Assembly (NCBI RefSeq): GCF_039778605.1
Contig: NZ_CP156060.1
Coordinates: 3,123,501-3,187,500, forward strand
Direction of reading: 5' to 3'
Source of the DNA: Flavobacterium sp. WV_118_3
GTDB lineage: Bacteria; Bacteroidota; Bacteroidia; Flavobacteriales; Flavobacteriaceae
Length of the DNA: 64,000 nucleotides
Shown: piece by piece, positions 50,670 to 60,450 of the stretch
Position numbering within the stretch: the first letter of the stretch is position 1
How the letters are laid out: every line of letters begins with the position of its first letter
The notes under the pieces: model-generated
Databases searched by the model: none
The model's input: the letters and a program-made list of their open reading frames with translations, nothing else
What the model was told of the DNA's origin: nothing
Made by a program: the position numbers and the translations under genes

Positions 50670-52126
50670 GTGAAAGAAAAAATATAGATCGTCTTTTTCA
50701 GGAAAAATTCAAAGATTTTGAAGCCATTCCTCCAAAAAACGCATGGAATAACATTTTATCCGAATTGGATGGCGAAAAGAAAAAACGTAGGTTTATCGCT
50801 CCTTTCTGGCTGAAACTTTCGGGTATAGCCGCTGTTTTTCTATTGGGCTTTTTAACCGCCACCTATTTTATTTCCGGTCCTGGAACAGGTACTATTACTC
50901 CTGCTCCAATGGTAAATTCGGGTAACGGACAAGACAATACGAATACTACCCATAAGAATAAAAACGGTAGTATTAACGATAAAAACGGCATTTTGACCGA
51001 ACCGGCGAATGCTGTTGTGACAAATGAAAACACTCTCAAAGGTAATCGTAACGCTTCCGGCTTTAATTCGGAAGCGGAAACGACCGCCCAAAAAGAACAT
51101 CAGAATCACGTTCAGAAACAGTATAAAAAACAACGCAATACACATATCGCCGCTGCTAATAGTCGTAAAAAATCCAATACAGCATCAGCCGATAAGCTGT
51201 TTGCAGAACGAAATACCAATGAAGGCAGTTCTAAAAACAACGGGCGTTTTAAACAATTTAATTTTAAGAAAAACAATACGATTGCCAATTATATCGTAAT
51301 GCCTAAAAAAGATAGTTCCGAAATCGCTACGATCGAAGAACAGGAAAATGCCCTGGAAAAAGTTCAGAAAGAAAAATTCCTGGTTGCCGAAAAGAAAAAA
51401 ATAAAGGACAAAGAAGCTAAAGTTTCACGCTGGTCGGTTACCGCTTTAACCACGCCTATTTTCTTTAGTTCTACTTCGAAAGGATCGCCAATTGATAATC
51501 AGTTTGCGTCTAATTCGAAAGATTATGAAAACACGATGAGTTACGGCTTAGGGTTACGTTATGAATTAAATGACAAGCTTACCTTAAGAACCGGCATCAA
51601 CCGACTTGCTTTCGAATACAACACCGATAATATTGTATATTACGAAAGTTCGAATGCACGTTCTTTACAAAATGTAAACCAAACCAAAAACAATATTCAG
51701 ATTCAGAATAAAGATTATAGCAATTTAGCCACAGGACCAAACGGAGAAGTTATCGAAAAAATGAATTCCGGTTCCTTAACACAGCGAATGGGTTATATCG
51801 AAGTTCCAATGGAATTATCCTATAAATTAATCGACAAGAAATTTGGAGTCGCTTTAATTGGAGGTTTCAGTACTCTATTCCTGAATCAAAACAAGATTGA
51901 CCTGGTATCGCCGGAGTTGAACACAACTATAGGAGAAGCCAACAATCTGAATAATGTACACGTAAGCAGCAATATCGGTGTAGGTGTTAAATACCGCTTC
52001 GCAAAAGCATTCGAAGCCAATTTTGAGCCTACCTTTAAATATCAACTGAACATGTTCAGTAATGATGCCGGAAATTTCAAACCGTATCTGTTTGGTTTGT
52101 ACACCGGTGTCAGTTATAGATTTTAA
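50666..52126 (+). CDS. Sigma-partner protein: cytoplasmic tail, membrane segment, beta-barrel-like C-terminus
   Basis: 486 residues. The N-terminal 45 residues are charged and cytoplasmic-like (DRLFQEKFKDFEAIPPKNAW). One membrane helix is near 49-70 (LKLSGIAAVFLLGFLTATYF). A long low-complexity Asn/Lys linker runs to about 250, and the C-terminal half is a porin-like beta-barrel domain ending LFGLYTGVSYRF. Position and topology suggest an anti-sigma factor, but the barrel-type end is normally an outer-membrane domain. Function is inference. Confidence 0.7.
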   Translation: MSERKNIDRLFQEKFKDFEAIPPKNAWNNILSELDGEKKKRRFIAPFWLKLSGIAAVFLLGFLTATYFISGPGTGTITPAPMVNSGNGQDNTNTTHKNKNGSINDKNGILTEPANAVVTNENTLKGNRNASGFNSEAETTAQKEHQNHVQKQYKKQRNTHIAAANSRKKSNTASADKLFAERNTNEGSSKNNGRFKQFNFKKNNTIANYIVMPKKDSSEIATIEEQENALEKVQKEKFLVAEKKKIKDKEAKVSRWSVTALTTPIFFSSTSKGSPIDNQFASNSKDYENTMSYGLGLRYELNDKLTLRTGINRLAFEYNTDNIVYYESSNARSLQNVNQTKNNIQIQNKDYSNLATGPNGEVIEKMNSGSLTQRMGYIEVPMELSYKLIDKKFGVALIGGFSTLFLNQNKIDLVSPELNTTIGEANNLNNVHVSSNIGVGVKYRFAKAFEANFEPTFKYQLNMFSNDAGNFKPYLFGLYTGVSYRF

Positions 52127-52164
52127 GCTTTTAGTTAGTTAGCTTGAATTTTAGTTAAGTTGAA

Positions 52165-52198
52165 AAAGCACTCTTTTGGGTTAGAGTGCTTTTTTGTT
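52165..52198. terminator. Terminator between convergent genes
   Basis: aaaaagcactct/agagtgctttttt arms with a gggtt-type loop. Confidence 0.75.
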
Positions 52199-52939
52199 TT
52201 TATACATTTCGAGTAATTCGCTCAGTATTGTTTCTCTTACTTTTTCTTTAATCTCTTTTTTATCGTCCATTGTTTTTCCTGCCGTTACGACCGGTTGGTG
52301 TATTTTGATTCGCATACATCCCGGACTTCCACTAAAAAAGGTAAAGGAAAAGCGTTCTTTTACGTCACCAAATGTCATCGGAACAATCGGAATCTGATGT
52401 TCGATCGCCAGTCGGAAAGCACCATCTTTAAATTCGTCCAACACCACATTTTCGTTATCCGGTACGCCGCCTTCCGGAAAAATGCAGATACTTAATCCCT
52501 GCTCCAAACGTTTTTGCGCTCTTTTAAAAACTTCAAAACGGCTTTTGGAACTACTTCTATCCACTAAAATACAGGTACGTTTATAGAAAAATCCGAAAAT
52601 CGGAATTTTAACCAGCTCTTTTTTCCCTACAAAAACAAACGGGTTATCTTTAACCAACATCAACATCAGCATGATATCAATCATTGAAGTATGATTGGCA
52701 ACCAACATATAACTCTTTCCTTTTTCCAGTTCCGCTTCCTTTTCCAACGTATAGCGGAATCCCATTCCGTAGAATATAATTTTAGCCCAGACACGCGCCA
52801 GAATAAAAAACTGCGGATACGTTTTTTCCGATAGTATCGAAAGAAATAAAAAAGGGAATAATAAAATAATCGGCACCGTTACCAACACATAGAACCAGAT
52901 CCGCCAAAGGGTCCAAAATAGGATTTTTAGTATTTTCAT
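52181..52939 (-). CDS. plsC: 1-acylglycerol-3-phosphate acyltransferase
   Basis: 252 residues from ATG 52939. Two N-terminal hydrophobic stretches precede the acyltransferase block I NHTSMIDIMLML (HX4D), block II near RSSSKSRFEVFKRAQ, block III FPEGGVPDNE and block IV IVPMTFGD. It acylates lysophosphatidate at the membrane to give phosphatidate. Confidence 0.92.
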   Translation of the reverse strand: MKILKILFWTLWRIWFYVLVTVPIILLFPFLFLSILSEKTYPQFFILARVWAKIIFYGMGFRYTLEKEAELEKGKSYMLVANHTSMIDIMLMLMLVKDNPFVFVGKKELVKIPIFGFFYKRTCILVDRSSSKSRFEVFKRAQKRLEQGLSICIFPEGGVPDNENVVLDEFKDGAFRLAIEHQIPIVPMTFGDVKERFSFTFFSGSPGCMRIKIHQPVVTAGKTMDDKKEIKEKVRETILSELLEMYKNKKAL

Positions 52940-53035
52940 TCGTCTTTTTAATTGTTTTTGATTATCAGGACCTTTTTGCCCTTTGTTTACAGTAATCAAA
53001 AGTAAGAATTCTCCAAAACTTTTTACCAAAACCGT

Positions 53036-53043
53036 TACCTTTG
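53036..53043 (+). promoter_or_regulatory. -7 element for trpS
   Basis: tacctttg fits TAnnTTTG, 17 bases before ATG 53061. No clear -33 box. Confidence 0.45.
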
Positions 53044-53060
53044 CAGAAAATTATTTAATA

Positions 53061-54032
53061 ATGGCAAAAATCTTAACCGGTGTTCAAAGTACAGGAACAC
53101 CACACTTAGGAAATTTACTCGGCGCTATTTTACCGGCTATTGAAATGGCCAATAAGCCCGAGAACGAATCTTTTCTTTTTATTGCCGACTTACATTCGGC
53201 TACACAGATAAAAGACGGGAAAACATTACGTGAAAACACCTATAGTGTTGCTGCAACCTGGCTTGCATGCGGTTTGGATATCAATAAAATTACATTCTAT
53301 CGGCAATCGGATGTTCCACAAACGGCAGAACTATCCTGGTATCTGAGTTGTTTTTTTCCGTACCAGCGACTAACACTGGCGCATTCGTTTAAAGACAAAG
53401 CCGATCACCTGAGCGATGTTAATGCAGGATTATTCACCTATCCCATGTTAATGGCCGCTGATATTTTATTATATGATGCTGAATTTGTACCGGTTGGAAA
53501 AGATCAGTTACAACACCTGGAAATCACACGCGATGTCGCTTCACGATTTAACCACCAAATGGGGGATACATTTGTATTACCGGAAGCGAAAATCGAAGAA
53601 CACATTATGATCATTCCGGGAACCGATGGCCATAAAATGAGTAAATCCCGAAATAATTTTATCAATATTTTCCTGGATGATAAAGCATTGCGCAAACAGG
53701 TTATGAGCATCGAAACGGATAGTACGCCACTGGAAGCTCCAAAAAACCCGGATACGTGTAATACTTTTGCAATCTATAAATTACTGGCAACTCCGGAAGC
53801 TACCGAAACTATGCGAGCCAATTATTTGGGTGGTAATTACGGTTACGGCCATGCCAAACAGGCGCTGTTTGAACTGATCGTGGAAAAATTCAAAAAAGAA
53901 CGGGAACAGTACCATTACTACATGAATCATCTGGACGAAGTAGACGCACTGTTGCAAAAAGGGGCCGAAAAAGCCGGCGCAATTGCAAACGGTGTTCTAA
54001 AACGCGTTCGTGAAAAATTAGGATATTTATAA
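53061..54032 (+). CDS. trpS: Tryptophanyl-tRNA synthetase
   Basis: 323 residues from ATG 53061. Class I motifs: GTPHLGNLLGA (HIGH equivalent) and GHKMSKSRNN (KMSKS). It charges tRNA(Trp). The in-frame codons upstream back to 52983 are excluded because the promoter element lies inside them. Confidence 0.96.
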   Translation: MAKILTGVQSTGTPHLGNLLGAILPAIEMANKPENESFLFIADLHSATQIKDGKTLRENTYSVAATWLACGLDINKITFYRQSDVPQTAELSWYLSCFFPYQRLTLAHSFKDKADHLSDVNAGLFTYPMLMAADILLYDAEFVPVGKDQLQHLEITRDVASRFNHQMGDTFVLPEAKIEEHIMIIPGTDGHKMSKSRNNFINIFLDDKALRKQVMSIETDSTPLEAPKNPDTCNTFAIYKLLATPEATETMRANYLGGNYGYGHAKQALFELIVEKFKKEREQYHYYMNHLDEVDALLQKGAEKAGAIANGVLKRVREKLGYL

Positions 54033-54035
54033 AAA

Positions 54036-54062
54036 GACAGAGCGGAAATTTCCGCTCTGTTT
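54036..54062. terminator. Terminator between trpS and dprA
   Basis: acagagcggaaa/tttccgctctgtttt stem between convergent genes. Confidence 0.8.
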
Positions 54063-54066
54063 TGTT

Positions 54067-55170
54067 TTACAATATTTCGAACAGCTTACCCGGCAGCGGG
54101 CGGATAACTCCTTTTAATTCCATCCGTAATAGCAATGACGACACTTTATGAACCGGAAGTTGACAATTGAGTGCGATCAGATCGAGTAGTTCCCTTCCGT
54201 TTTGTGACAGAAAATCGTATATACTTTGTTCGTCCGGTTCCAATTCGACAAAAAGTTGTCGCTGTACCGCTTTTTCAGCAACGTCTACCCGATCCCAATT
54301 GAGCATATAAACCAGATCGGCTGCTTCCGTTAATATCTGTGCCCGTTGCGTTTTTAAAAGCGTATGACATCCGAAACTGAACACATCGGTAGTTCTTCCC
54401 GGAACGGCAAAAACATCCCGATTATAACCATCGGCCATATACGCCGTGATTAATGCGCCGCCTTTTTCGGCACTTTCGATTACGATGGTTGCTTCCGATA
54501 TACCCGCTATAATACGATTTCTTTGGATAAAATGTTCCCGCTCGGGTTTGGCATCACTCCAAAACTCAGTCAGAAAACCGCCATTTTCCATAATCGGATG
54601 CTGAAACCGGGCATGAGCCGCCGGATACATCCGGTTTAAACCATGCGCCAATACGGCAACTGTCTGCAGTTTATTTCCCATCGCTTCCCTATGAGCCGTT
54701 ATATCGGTTCCATAGGCTAATCCACTAATTATTACCGGATTCCACGGTGCTAAATCGGCAATTAACTTACGACAAAAGGCAATTCCATGACTGGTTATTT
54801 GTCGCGTTCCTACAATGCTGATTATTTTTGACTGTTCCAATCGGATGTTTCCTTTTGAGAATAACAGTACCGGGCCATCATTACAATATTTCAGGAGGTA
54901 CGGATAATTGTCGTCCTTAAAAAATGCCGCCTGAATGTTATGTTTCCGGATCAATTTGAGTTCCGTTTCTGCAGCACTAAAAACGGTTCTATCGCGAAGC
55001 TTATTACAAAGTATGGTACCAATCCCTTCTACCGCCAACAATTCTCCCGACCGTACATGGAATATTTTTTCGGCCGTTCCAAAGTGATTTAGCAATCTTT
55101 TCGCAATTACATTCCGTATTCCCGCTACTTTTAAAAGTGCTAATGTGTAAAACAATTCTGTATCTTTCAT
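54067..55170 (-). CDS. dprA: DNA-processing protein DprA
   Basis: 367 residues from ATG 55170. An N-terminal helix-hairpin-helix region (about 1-70) precedes the Rossmann core with SIVGTRQITSHG, VISGLAYGTDITAHREAM and GGFLTEFWSDAKPEREHFIQRNRIIAGISEATIVIES. A C-terminal winged-helix domain follows (about 310-367). DprA loads RecA on incoming ssDNA during natural transformation, so it hints at competence. Confidence 0.95.
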   Translation of the reverse strand: MKDTELFYTLALLKVAGIRNVIAKRLLNHFGTAEKIFHVRSGELLAVEGIGTILCNKLRDRTVFSAAETELKLIRKHNIQAAFFKDDNYPYLLKYCNDGPVLLFSKGNIRLEQSKIISIVGTRQITSHGIAFCRKLIADLAPWNPVIISGLAYGTDITAHREAMGNKLQTVAVLAHGLNRMYPAAHARFQHPIMENGGFLTEFWSDAKPEREHFIQRNRIIAGISEATIVIESAEKGGALITAYMADGYNRDVFAVPGRTTDVFSFGCHTLLKTQRAQILTEAADLVYMLNWDRVDVAEKAVQRQLFVELEPDEQSIYDFLSQNGRELLDLIALNCQLPVHKVSSLLLRMELKGVIRPLPGKLFEIL

Positions 55171-55362
55171 CACGCATAATCGAATAAAGCAATTAGTAAG
55201 TTACTCCTTTAGAATCATATTTTCAAATTGTCCCTTAAACGGGCAAATTCTGACCTCCATTCGGTCGTATTTAGCCTTAATTCCGAAGATACCCCAAACA
55301 AAAAACTAACAACCAGCGGTTTACAACTATATTTCAATTGTTAATAAAATTTGTTGATAAAA

Positions 55363-55393
55363 TTTGGGATTCACTATTGAATATCTAATTTTG
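55363..55393 (+). promoter_or_regulatory. Consensus promoter, likely leaderless transcript
   Basis: TTTG (55363-55366), 19 bases, then taattttg (55386-55393), a full match. The ATG is at 55399, about where transcription should start. Confidence 0.65.
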
Positions 55394-55398
55394 TAGAT

Positions 55399-56346
55399 AT
55401 GAAGATAGAAAACTACATCTCGGCTTTGTTATATCGTTATCAATGTGTTACCGTTCCTGGGTTTGGCGCATTTTTAACTGAAATCCAATCGGCACAACTG
55501 AATGGAAGTACGAACACGTTCTATCCTCCTAAAAAGTTGGTGTCTTTTAATCCGCATTTGAAAAACAACGACGGATTGTTGGCCAATCATATTGCACTAC
55601 AGGAAAACATGCCGTATGAAGATGCGGTACGCACTATCCAACACGAAGTAGGAACATGGATTGAAAAGCTACAACGTCGCGAAGCATTAACGTTAAAAAA
55701 CATCGGAGAAATAACTGTTAACACTGAGTTTAACTGGGTTTTCGAACCGGTAGCTTCGGTAAATTACCTTTCGGATTCTTTCGGTCTGACTTCAGTCGTG
55801 TCACCTTCCATCAAAAGAGAAGTCCTAAAAGCACAGGTTGAAGAACTGGAAGAAAAAGCACCGATTATCTTTACGCCGGAAAGAAAGAAAAATTATGCCT
55901 TCTTAAAATATGCCGCAGTTTTCACCCTATCCTTAGGTGTTGGTGCTGCTGCGTATAATTCATATAGCGCTCAGCAAATTGAAAAAGAAAATATCCTGGT
56001 TACGAAAAATGTGCAGGAAAAAGTACAGCATGAAATTCAGCAGGCTACTTTCTTTATCGAAAGTCCACTACCTCCGGTAACGTTAAACGTTAAAAACAAC
56101 CAGACAAAAGTGGTCAAGCCGTACCATATTATGGCCGGTGCTTTTCGAAGTGAAGCCAATGCCGAACGTATCTTTAACGAATTGACACGTTTAGGCTACG
56201 AACCGGTTCGTCTGGAAAAAAATAATTTCGGGCTTTATCCCGTTTTATACGGCAGTTTTACGTCGTATGCTGATGCTCAGGAAAAATTACGAGAAATTCA
56301 CAAACACCATAATAAAGAAGCCTGGGTGCTTATCAAAGAGCTTTAA
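55399..56346 (+). CDS. HU-CCDC81 and SPOR domain protein
   Basis: 315 residues. The N-terminal HU/CCDC81-like domain (ISALLYRYQCVTVPGFGAFL) runs to about 140. One membrane helix is near 170-190 (AAVFTLSLGVGAAAYNSY). The C-terminal SPOR domain (about 235-312) starts PYHIMAGAFRSEANAERIFN. SPOR domains bind denuded glycan strands at the division septum, so this is probably a bitopic envelope/division protein. Conserved in flavobacteria. Confidence 0.87.
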   Translation: MKIENYISALLYRYQCVTVPGFGAFLTEIQSAQLNGSTNTFYPPKKLVSFNPHLKNNDGLLANHIALQENMPYEDAVRTIQHEVGTWIEKLQRREALTLKNIGEITVNTEFNWVFEPVASVNYLSDSFGLTSVVSPSIKREVLKAQVEELEEKAPIIFTPERKKNYAFLKYAAVFTLSLGVGAAAYNSYSAQQIEKENILVTKNVQEKVQHEIQQATFFIESPLPPVTLNVKNNQTKVVKPYHIMAGAFRSEANAERIFNELTRLGYEPVRLEKNNFGLYPVLYGSFTSYADAQEKLREIHKHHNKEAWVLIKEL

Positions 56347-56353
56347 AATTATC

Positions 56354-56380
56354 AAATCCTGAATTTTTCAGGATTTTTTT
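56354..56380 (+). terminator. Terminator after the SPOR gene
   Basis: aaatcctgaa/ttcaggattt stem followed by T run. Confidence 0.7.
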
Positions 56381-56413
56381 ATGCTTCTATTGTTATCTTT
56401 GCAATAAAAAAAG

Positions 56414-56929
56414 ATGCAAGAAAGATTTCCATCCGATTCGATCACCGTTTTGACCGATTTGGTGTTGCCTGGTGAAACCAATCCTTTAAATAATCTTTTC
56501 GGAGGTGAATTATTAGCACGTATGGATCGTGCAGCCAGTATTACAGCCAGAAGACATTCCCGTCGCGTTTGTGTAACCGCTTCGGTAAATCACGTTGCCT
56601 TTAACCGGGCGATTCCGTTGGGAAGTGTAGTTACGGTTGAAGCGAAAGTATCCCGTACTTTTAAGACATCTATGGAAATTTTTATTGATGTATGGATCGA
56701 AGATCGTGAATCGGGTATTAAAAATAAAGCTAATGAAGCCATTTATACGTTTGTTGCCGTTGATGAAACCGGACGACCTGTAGAAGTTCCGGCGATAGTG
56801 CCACAAACCGAAGAAGAGAAAAAACGCTTTGAAGCCGCATTGCGCCGCAAGCAATTAAGTCTGGTACTTGCCGGTAAAATGAAACCACATGAAGCAACCG
56901 AATTAAAAGCATTGTTTATGCAGGAATAA
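56414..56929 (+). CDS. Hot-dog acyl-CoA thioesterase
   Basis: 171 residues. DLVLPGETNPLNNLFGGELLARMDRAA is the typical cytoplasmic acyl-CoA hydrolase N-terminus with the catalytic Asn/Asp; VTASVNHVAFNRAIPLGSVV follows. It hydrolyses acyl-CoA to free acid and CoA; chain-length preference unknown. Confidence 0.92.
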   Translation: MQERFPSDSITVLTDLVLPGETNPLNNLFGGELLARMDRAASITARRHSRRVCVTASVNHVAFNRAIPLGSVVTVEAKVSRTFKTSMEIFIDVWIEDRESGIKNKANEAIYTFVAVDETGRPVEVPAIVPQTEEEKKRFEAALRRKQLSLVLAGKMKPHEATELKALFMQE

Positions 56930-56964
56930 AAAAATCCCCTTGAAAATTCAAGGGGATTTTTTTA
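56930..56964 (+). terminator. Terminator after the thioesterase gene
   Basis: aaaaatccccttgaa/ttcaaggggattttttt stem overlapping the stop region, T-rich end. Confidence 0.8.
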
Positions 56965-56973
56965 TTTACTGAT

Positions 56974-57008
56974 CACACCTGACCCGTTTTGGAAACCTGT
57001 AAGGTGTA
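56974..57008. repeat. Degenerate ACCTGTCAGGT-type inverted repeat
   Basis: cacacctgac..aacctgtaaggtgt resembles the element at 39791-39823 with mismatches. Confidence 0.5.
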
Positions 57009-57019
57009 GCCATACCATT

Positions 57020-58306
57020 TTACATATTCGCTAACCAACTTTGTGGATTTAGCGTTGTGGTATTTTGTGAGATCAGGAATTTCAGAACCGCTCTACCGGA
57101 TGAGTTCGTATGGATCTCACCGATACTTTGTTTGATCGATACTTTGTCTCCTTTTCCAACAAATACCTTACTTAAGTTCAGGTAAACCGTTACATAATCC
57201 CCGTGCTGAATAAATACCGCTCTATTGTTCGCTGAAATCACCTGTACCTGTAGTACTTCGCCTCCAAAAACGGCTCTGGCATTGGTTCCCGGTTCGGTAC
57301 TGATTTCCACACCACTGTTGTGAACGATAAGACTTTTATGAATCGGGTGCGGTTGATCACCAAAACCTAAGGATACAAATCCTTTTTCTACCGGCCACGG
57401 CAAACGTCCTTTATTGGCTCTGAAATTATCCGCTAAGGCTTTACCTTCCGGTGTTAAATAGAATTTTGTAGTCGATTCGGCTGCCGCTGGTGTTGCTTCA
57501 ACTTTTTCTGTTTTTTTACCTGCTGCTTTATTTCGCGCTGCTAATGCTGCCGCCGCTTCCCTGGCTTTTCGGTTGGCTTCGGCAATCGCTTCACGGATTA
57601 ATCGCTGAATCTGTCGGTCGATCGCTCTGGATTCTTCCTGTTTTTTCTTGATGTCACCAGCCAGTTTTTTCTGGTCTTTCTGGATTACTTTCATCAATTT
57701 TTCCTGCTCTTTTTTGTCTTCCTCCAGTTCGCGTTTTTCTTTTTCACTTTCGACAATCAGTTTTTCCTTAACCTTTTTCTTGGTCTCCAAAACAACGGTA
57801 GCATTCTGAAGTTGCAGGGTTTTGTTTTTGATCTCTACTCCTTGCATTTTTCGGAAGCTCGCATATTGTTTCATATACTGAATCCGTTTGTACGCCTGCA
57901 AAAAGTTTTCGGAAGAAAGGACAAACATAATCCGACTTTGCTCCGAACGACTCTTGTAGGATTTGACAATCATCTTGGCATAATCCTCTTTTAAAACCGT
58001 TAATTCCCGACCCAGTTTATTAATCTCAAGTTGTTTTAAATAAATATCGTCTGTTAATAGCCGCGTTTGCTTTTGCGTGGTATTGATTAATTTTTCGCTT
58101 AATTTGATTTTGGTGCTCTGCTGTGATATTTGTACCAATACCGATTTCTCCTTCTTTTTTTCGGTTTGAAGGAGTTTTTGTACTTCTCGGATTTCTTTCT
58201 GGATTTGCGCTTTTCGCTCCTCTAGCTGACGCTGTTTGTCTTCCGTCTGCGACCAGGAGATTACGGATAGCAATAACAACAATATACTAAAGCGGGTTTT
58301 GTACAT
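57020..58306 (-). CDS. EnvC-like murein hydrolase activator (degenerate LytM/M23 domain)
   Basis: 428 residues. A signal peptide (FSILLLLLSVISWSQ) is followed by long coiled coils from about 20 to 260, then a LytM domain near 300-428. The usual zinc residues are altered: HNSGVEI replaces HxGxD and LKFLI replaces the final HxH. The protein therefore should not cut peptidoglycan itself but, like EnvC, activate an amidase during cell separation. Confidence 0.87.
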   Translation of the reverse strand: MYKTRFSILLLLLSVISWSQTEDKQRQLEERKAQIQKEIREVQKLLQTEKKKEKSVLVQISQQSTKIKLSEKLINTTQKQTRLLTDDIYLKQLEINKLGRELTVLKEDYAKMIVKSYKSRSEQSRIMFVLSSENFLQAYKRIQYMKQYASFRKMQGVEIKNKTLQLQNATVVLETKKKVKEKLIVESEKEKRELEEDKKEQEKLMKVIQKDQKKLAGDIKKKQEESRAIDRQIQRLIREAIAEANRKAREAAAALAARNKAAGKKTEKVEATPAAAESTTKFYLTPEGKALADNFRANKGRLPWPVEKGFVSLGFGDQPHPIHKSLIVHNSGVEISTEPGTNARAVFGGEVLQVQVISANNRAVFIQHGDYVTVYLNLSKVFVGKGDKVSIKQSIGEIHTNSSGRAVLKFLISQNTTTLNPQSWLANM

Positions 58307-58326
58307 TTTTTATATTTTTTTCAAAT

Positions 58327-59094
58327 TTAGTCAATAATTATTTCTTCGTAGCCTTCCGGAATCGTATACGGAAAATTCAGTTTTTCGTCGAAACTAATAC
58401 TGTTATAGCTCACCTCGATTTTTACCTTTGTTTTTTCATAAGCATCAATGTTCATGCTCAATGGCAATGTGGCCTTATCATAGGATTTATAGGCCGGATA
58501 ATTTACTTCCAGCGAACGCAACGGGTTTTGTTGCGAAACAATCTGGTCTTTTAGCAGGAAATTGGCGCCTTCAAACAAAAACTCTTTGATAATGTTGTTG
58601 CCCTCTTTCGTTTTTAGCTTGTATTTTTCCCCTTCAATTGAAACGTTGTATTTTGCTTTTGTCAGATCGTCGATTGCTCTTCCCAACAGTAGGTTTTGAA
58701 CTTTGTTAAAATCCAGGTCGGTTCCCAGCCATTTACTTAATAAACGGTAATCCCCATCAAAATATTTTCCGTCTTTGCTGTAAAAACTGACTCTTTCGGG
58801 TGTGATCAGTGCTTTCGCTACCGTGATCAGTCCTAAAGCACGGGCCGTTACCATAATGGTTTCGTCTTTTTTAATTCGGATATCACAGTTGATCGACAAG
58901 GCTGTTTTTCCGTCGTCATAGCCGACCGTACTTCTGATACTGGCTGTTTGAAAATCGAGCTTATTGGCATAGTGCCCCTGAATGATCTTCGAAACTTCCA
59001 CTTTCTCGGATGCACCCTGTTCGGTCACAATGTTTTGTTTGGATTTACAGGATACCAACACTATCAGGGTTAGTACGATACTGATTCGCTTCAT
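58327..59094 (-). CDS. DUF4292 lipoprotein
   Basis: 255 residues. The lipoprotein signal ISIVLTLIVLVSCKSK puts the lipidated Cys at 16. The body (VTARALGLITVAKALITPER and LLSKWLGTDLDFNKVQNLLLGR) matches the DUF4292 family of Bacteroidota; the fold may be LolA/LolB-like. Function unknown. One base overlap with the TPR gene. Confidence 0.82.
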   Translation of the reverse strand: MKRISIVLTLIVLVSCKSKQNIVTEQGASEKVEVSKIIQGHYANKLDFQTASIRSTVGYDDGKTALSINCDIRIKKDETIMVTARALGLITVAKALITPERVSFYSKDGKYFDGDYRLLSKWLGTDLDFNKVQNLLLGRAIDDLTKAKYNVSIEGEKYKLKTKEGNNIIKEFLFEGANFLLKDQIVSQQNPLRSLEVNYPAYKSYDKATLPLSMNIDAYEKTKVKIEVSYNSISFDEKLNFPYTIPEGYEEIIID

Positions 59095-60449
59095 TATTTT
59101 TTCTGTTTTAACAATTGATCGGCTTTGATAAAATAGCTTTCTTTTTTCTTTTCATCACCCAAACCGTGGTAGGCTTCACCCATCTGGATATTCAGGTTGA
59201 TTTCCAGGGCTCTGTCTTCTACAACAAAATCCATTCCTGTTTGTAATAACTCAAGGGCTTTTTTATAATTTTTTAGTTGATTTTGTGCCATGCCTGCAAA
59301 AAAGTACAACTTTGCATGCGTTGGAAATAAATCCAGATAATCCGCTGCTTTTTTAGTAACCGCATCATATTGTCCGGTATCGGTGTAGGCTTGCAACAAC
59401 AATTCTATCGTACCGATATCATCTTTTTTTCGCTCCAGACTTTTTTCAAAATAAGCAATCGCATCGGCGTATTTCTTTTTTTCCAGAAAAAAGGTTCCGA
59501 TTTCTTTTGATACGTTTACATTCGGATCTTCCGCGAGGTAATCGACCGCTTGTGCCAGTTCCTTTTTAAAGGAATTGGTGTTGTTTGAAAAGATCAGGAA
59601 TTCGTTTAGTACCCGATGCTTGATTTTGGAATCGATTTTTTTGCTTTTTAATACCCGAAACATCGCATCGGCGGCTTTTTGTGGCTCTCTGTTATTCAGA
59701 TGAAATTTAAAAAGACTTACCTGCGCCCAATCGGAAGTGGGTATTGCTTTTTCCAACTTTTTGGCCACTTCCAGCGCTTTGTCTTCCTGATTGCTTTCGG
59801 AATACAAATAGATCAGCTGAATATAATTGCTTTCCTCGGTCGGATTATTTTTAATAGCCTGTTCGAGGTTTTCTTTTTCCGGTTTTCGGAATTTGGCATC
59901 ACTCAGGATTTGTAGCTTATACATTTCCAGTGTTGCTGTTAATCCCGTGGTTATATCCATTTCATTGATCAGTGCTAAAGCTTTATCAAATTGTTGAGTG
60001 TACATATATAAAGACACCAAATCGTCCTGGAACTTTTTGTCAAAACTGATCAGTTTCTCCACAACCGGAATCGAACGGTTAAAGTCTTTGGTTTCGTAAT
60101 ACACATCATACAAACCATTCCAGTACCAACGTTGTTTCGGATCCAGGTCTATCGCTTTTTGAAACGATTTTTCGGCTTCGGCATAGTTTTTCTGAGCCAG
60201 AAAATTTTTTCCGAGTTCGTGATGAATCACCGGGTTTTCTGGTTGGGTTTTAAGACATTTATAAAGCGACTGTATGGCTTTATCATAATTTTCGATTCCT
60301 TTTTGTTTTAACGATTCGTAGAAGTTATTCTGGAATTCGTCGTTTTCCAAAGCAATAGCATCCGGTTCCTGTTGTTGCGCCGATACCAATGCCGGAACAC
60401 TCAGAAACCCAAGCAATGTAAAAATTATGAGCTGTCTTTTTATTTTCAT
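59094..60449 (-). CDS. Periplasmic TPR protein
   Basis: 451 residues. A signal peptide (ALVSAQ) precedes about ten tetratricopeptide repeats covering the rest, for example HHELGKNFLAQKNYAEAEKS and AYHGLGDEKKKESYFIK. TPR proteins act as scaffolds. It lies within the envelope operon together with DUF4292 and EnvC-like genes. Confidence 0.87.
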   Translation of the reverse strand: MKIKRQLIIFTLLGFLSVPALVSAQQQEPDAIALENDEFQNNFYESLKQKGIENYDKAIQSLYKCLKTQPENPVIHHELGKNFLAQKNYAEAEKSFQKAIDLDPKQRWYWNGLYDVYYETKDFNRSIPVVEKLISFDKKFQDDLVSLYMYTQQFDKALALINEMDITTGLTATLEMYKLQILSDAKFRKPEKENLEQAIKNNPTEESNYIQLIYLYSESNQEDKALEVAKKLEKAIPTSDWAQVSLFKFHLNNREPQKAADAMFRVLKSKKIDSKIKHRVLNEFLIFSNNTNSFKKELAQAVDYLAEDPNVNVSKEIGTFFLEKKKYADAIAYFEKSLERKKDDIGTIELLLQAYTDTGQYDAVTKKAADYLDLFPTHAKLYFFAGMAQNQLKNYKKALELLQTGMDFVVEDRALEINLNIQMGEAYHGLGDEKKKESYFIKADQLLKQKK

Positions 60450-60450
60450 C

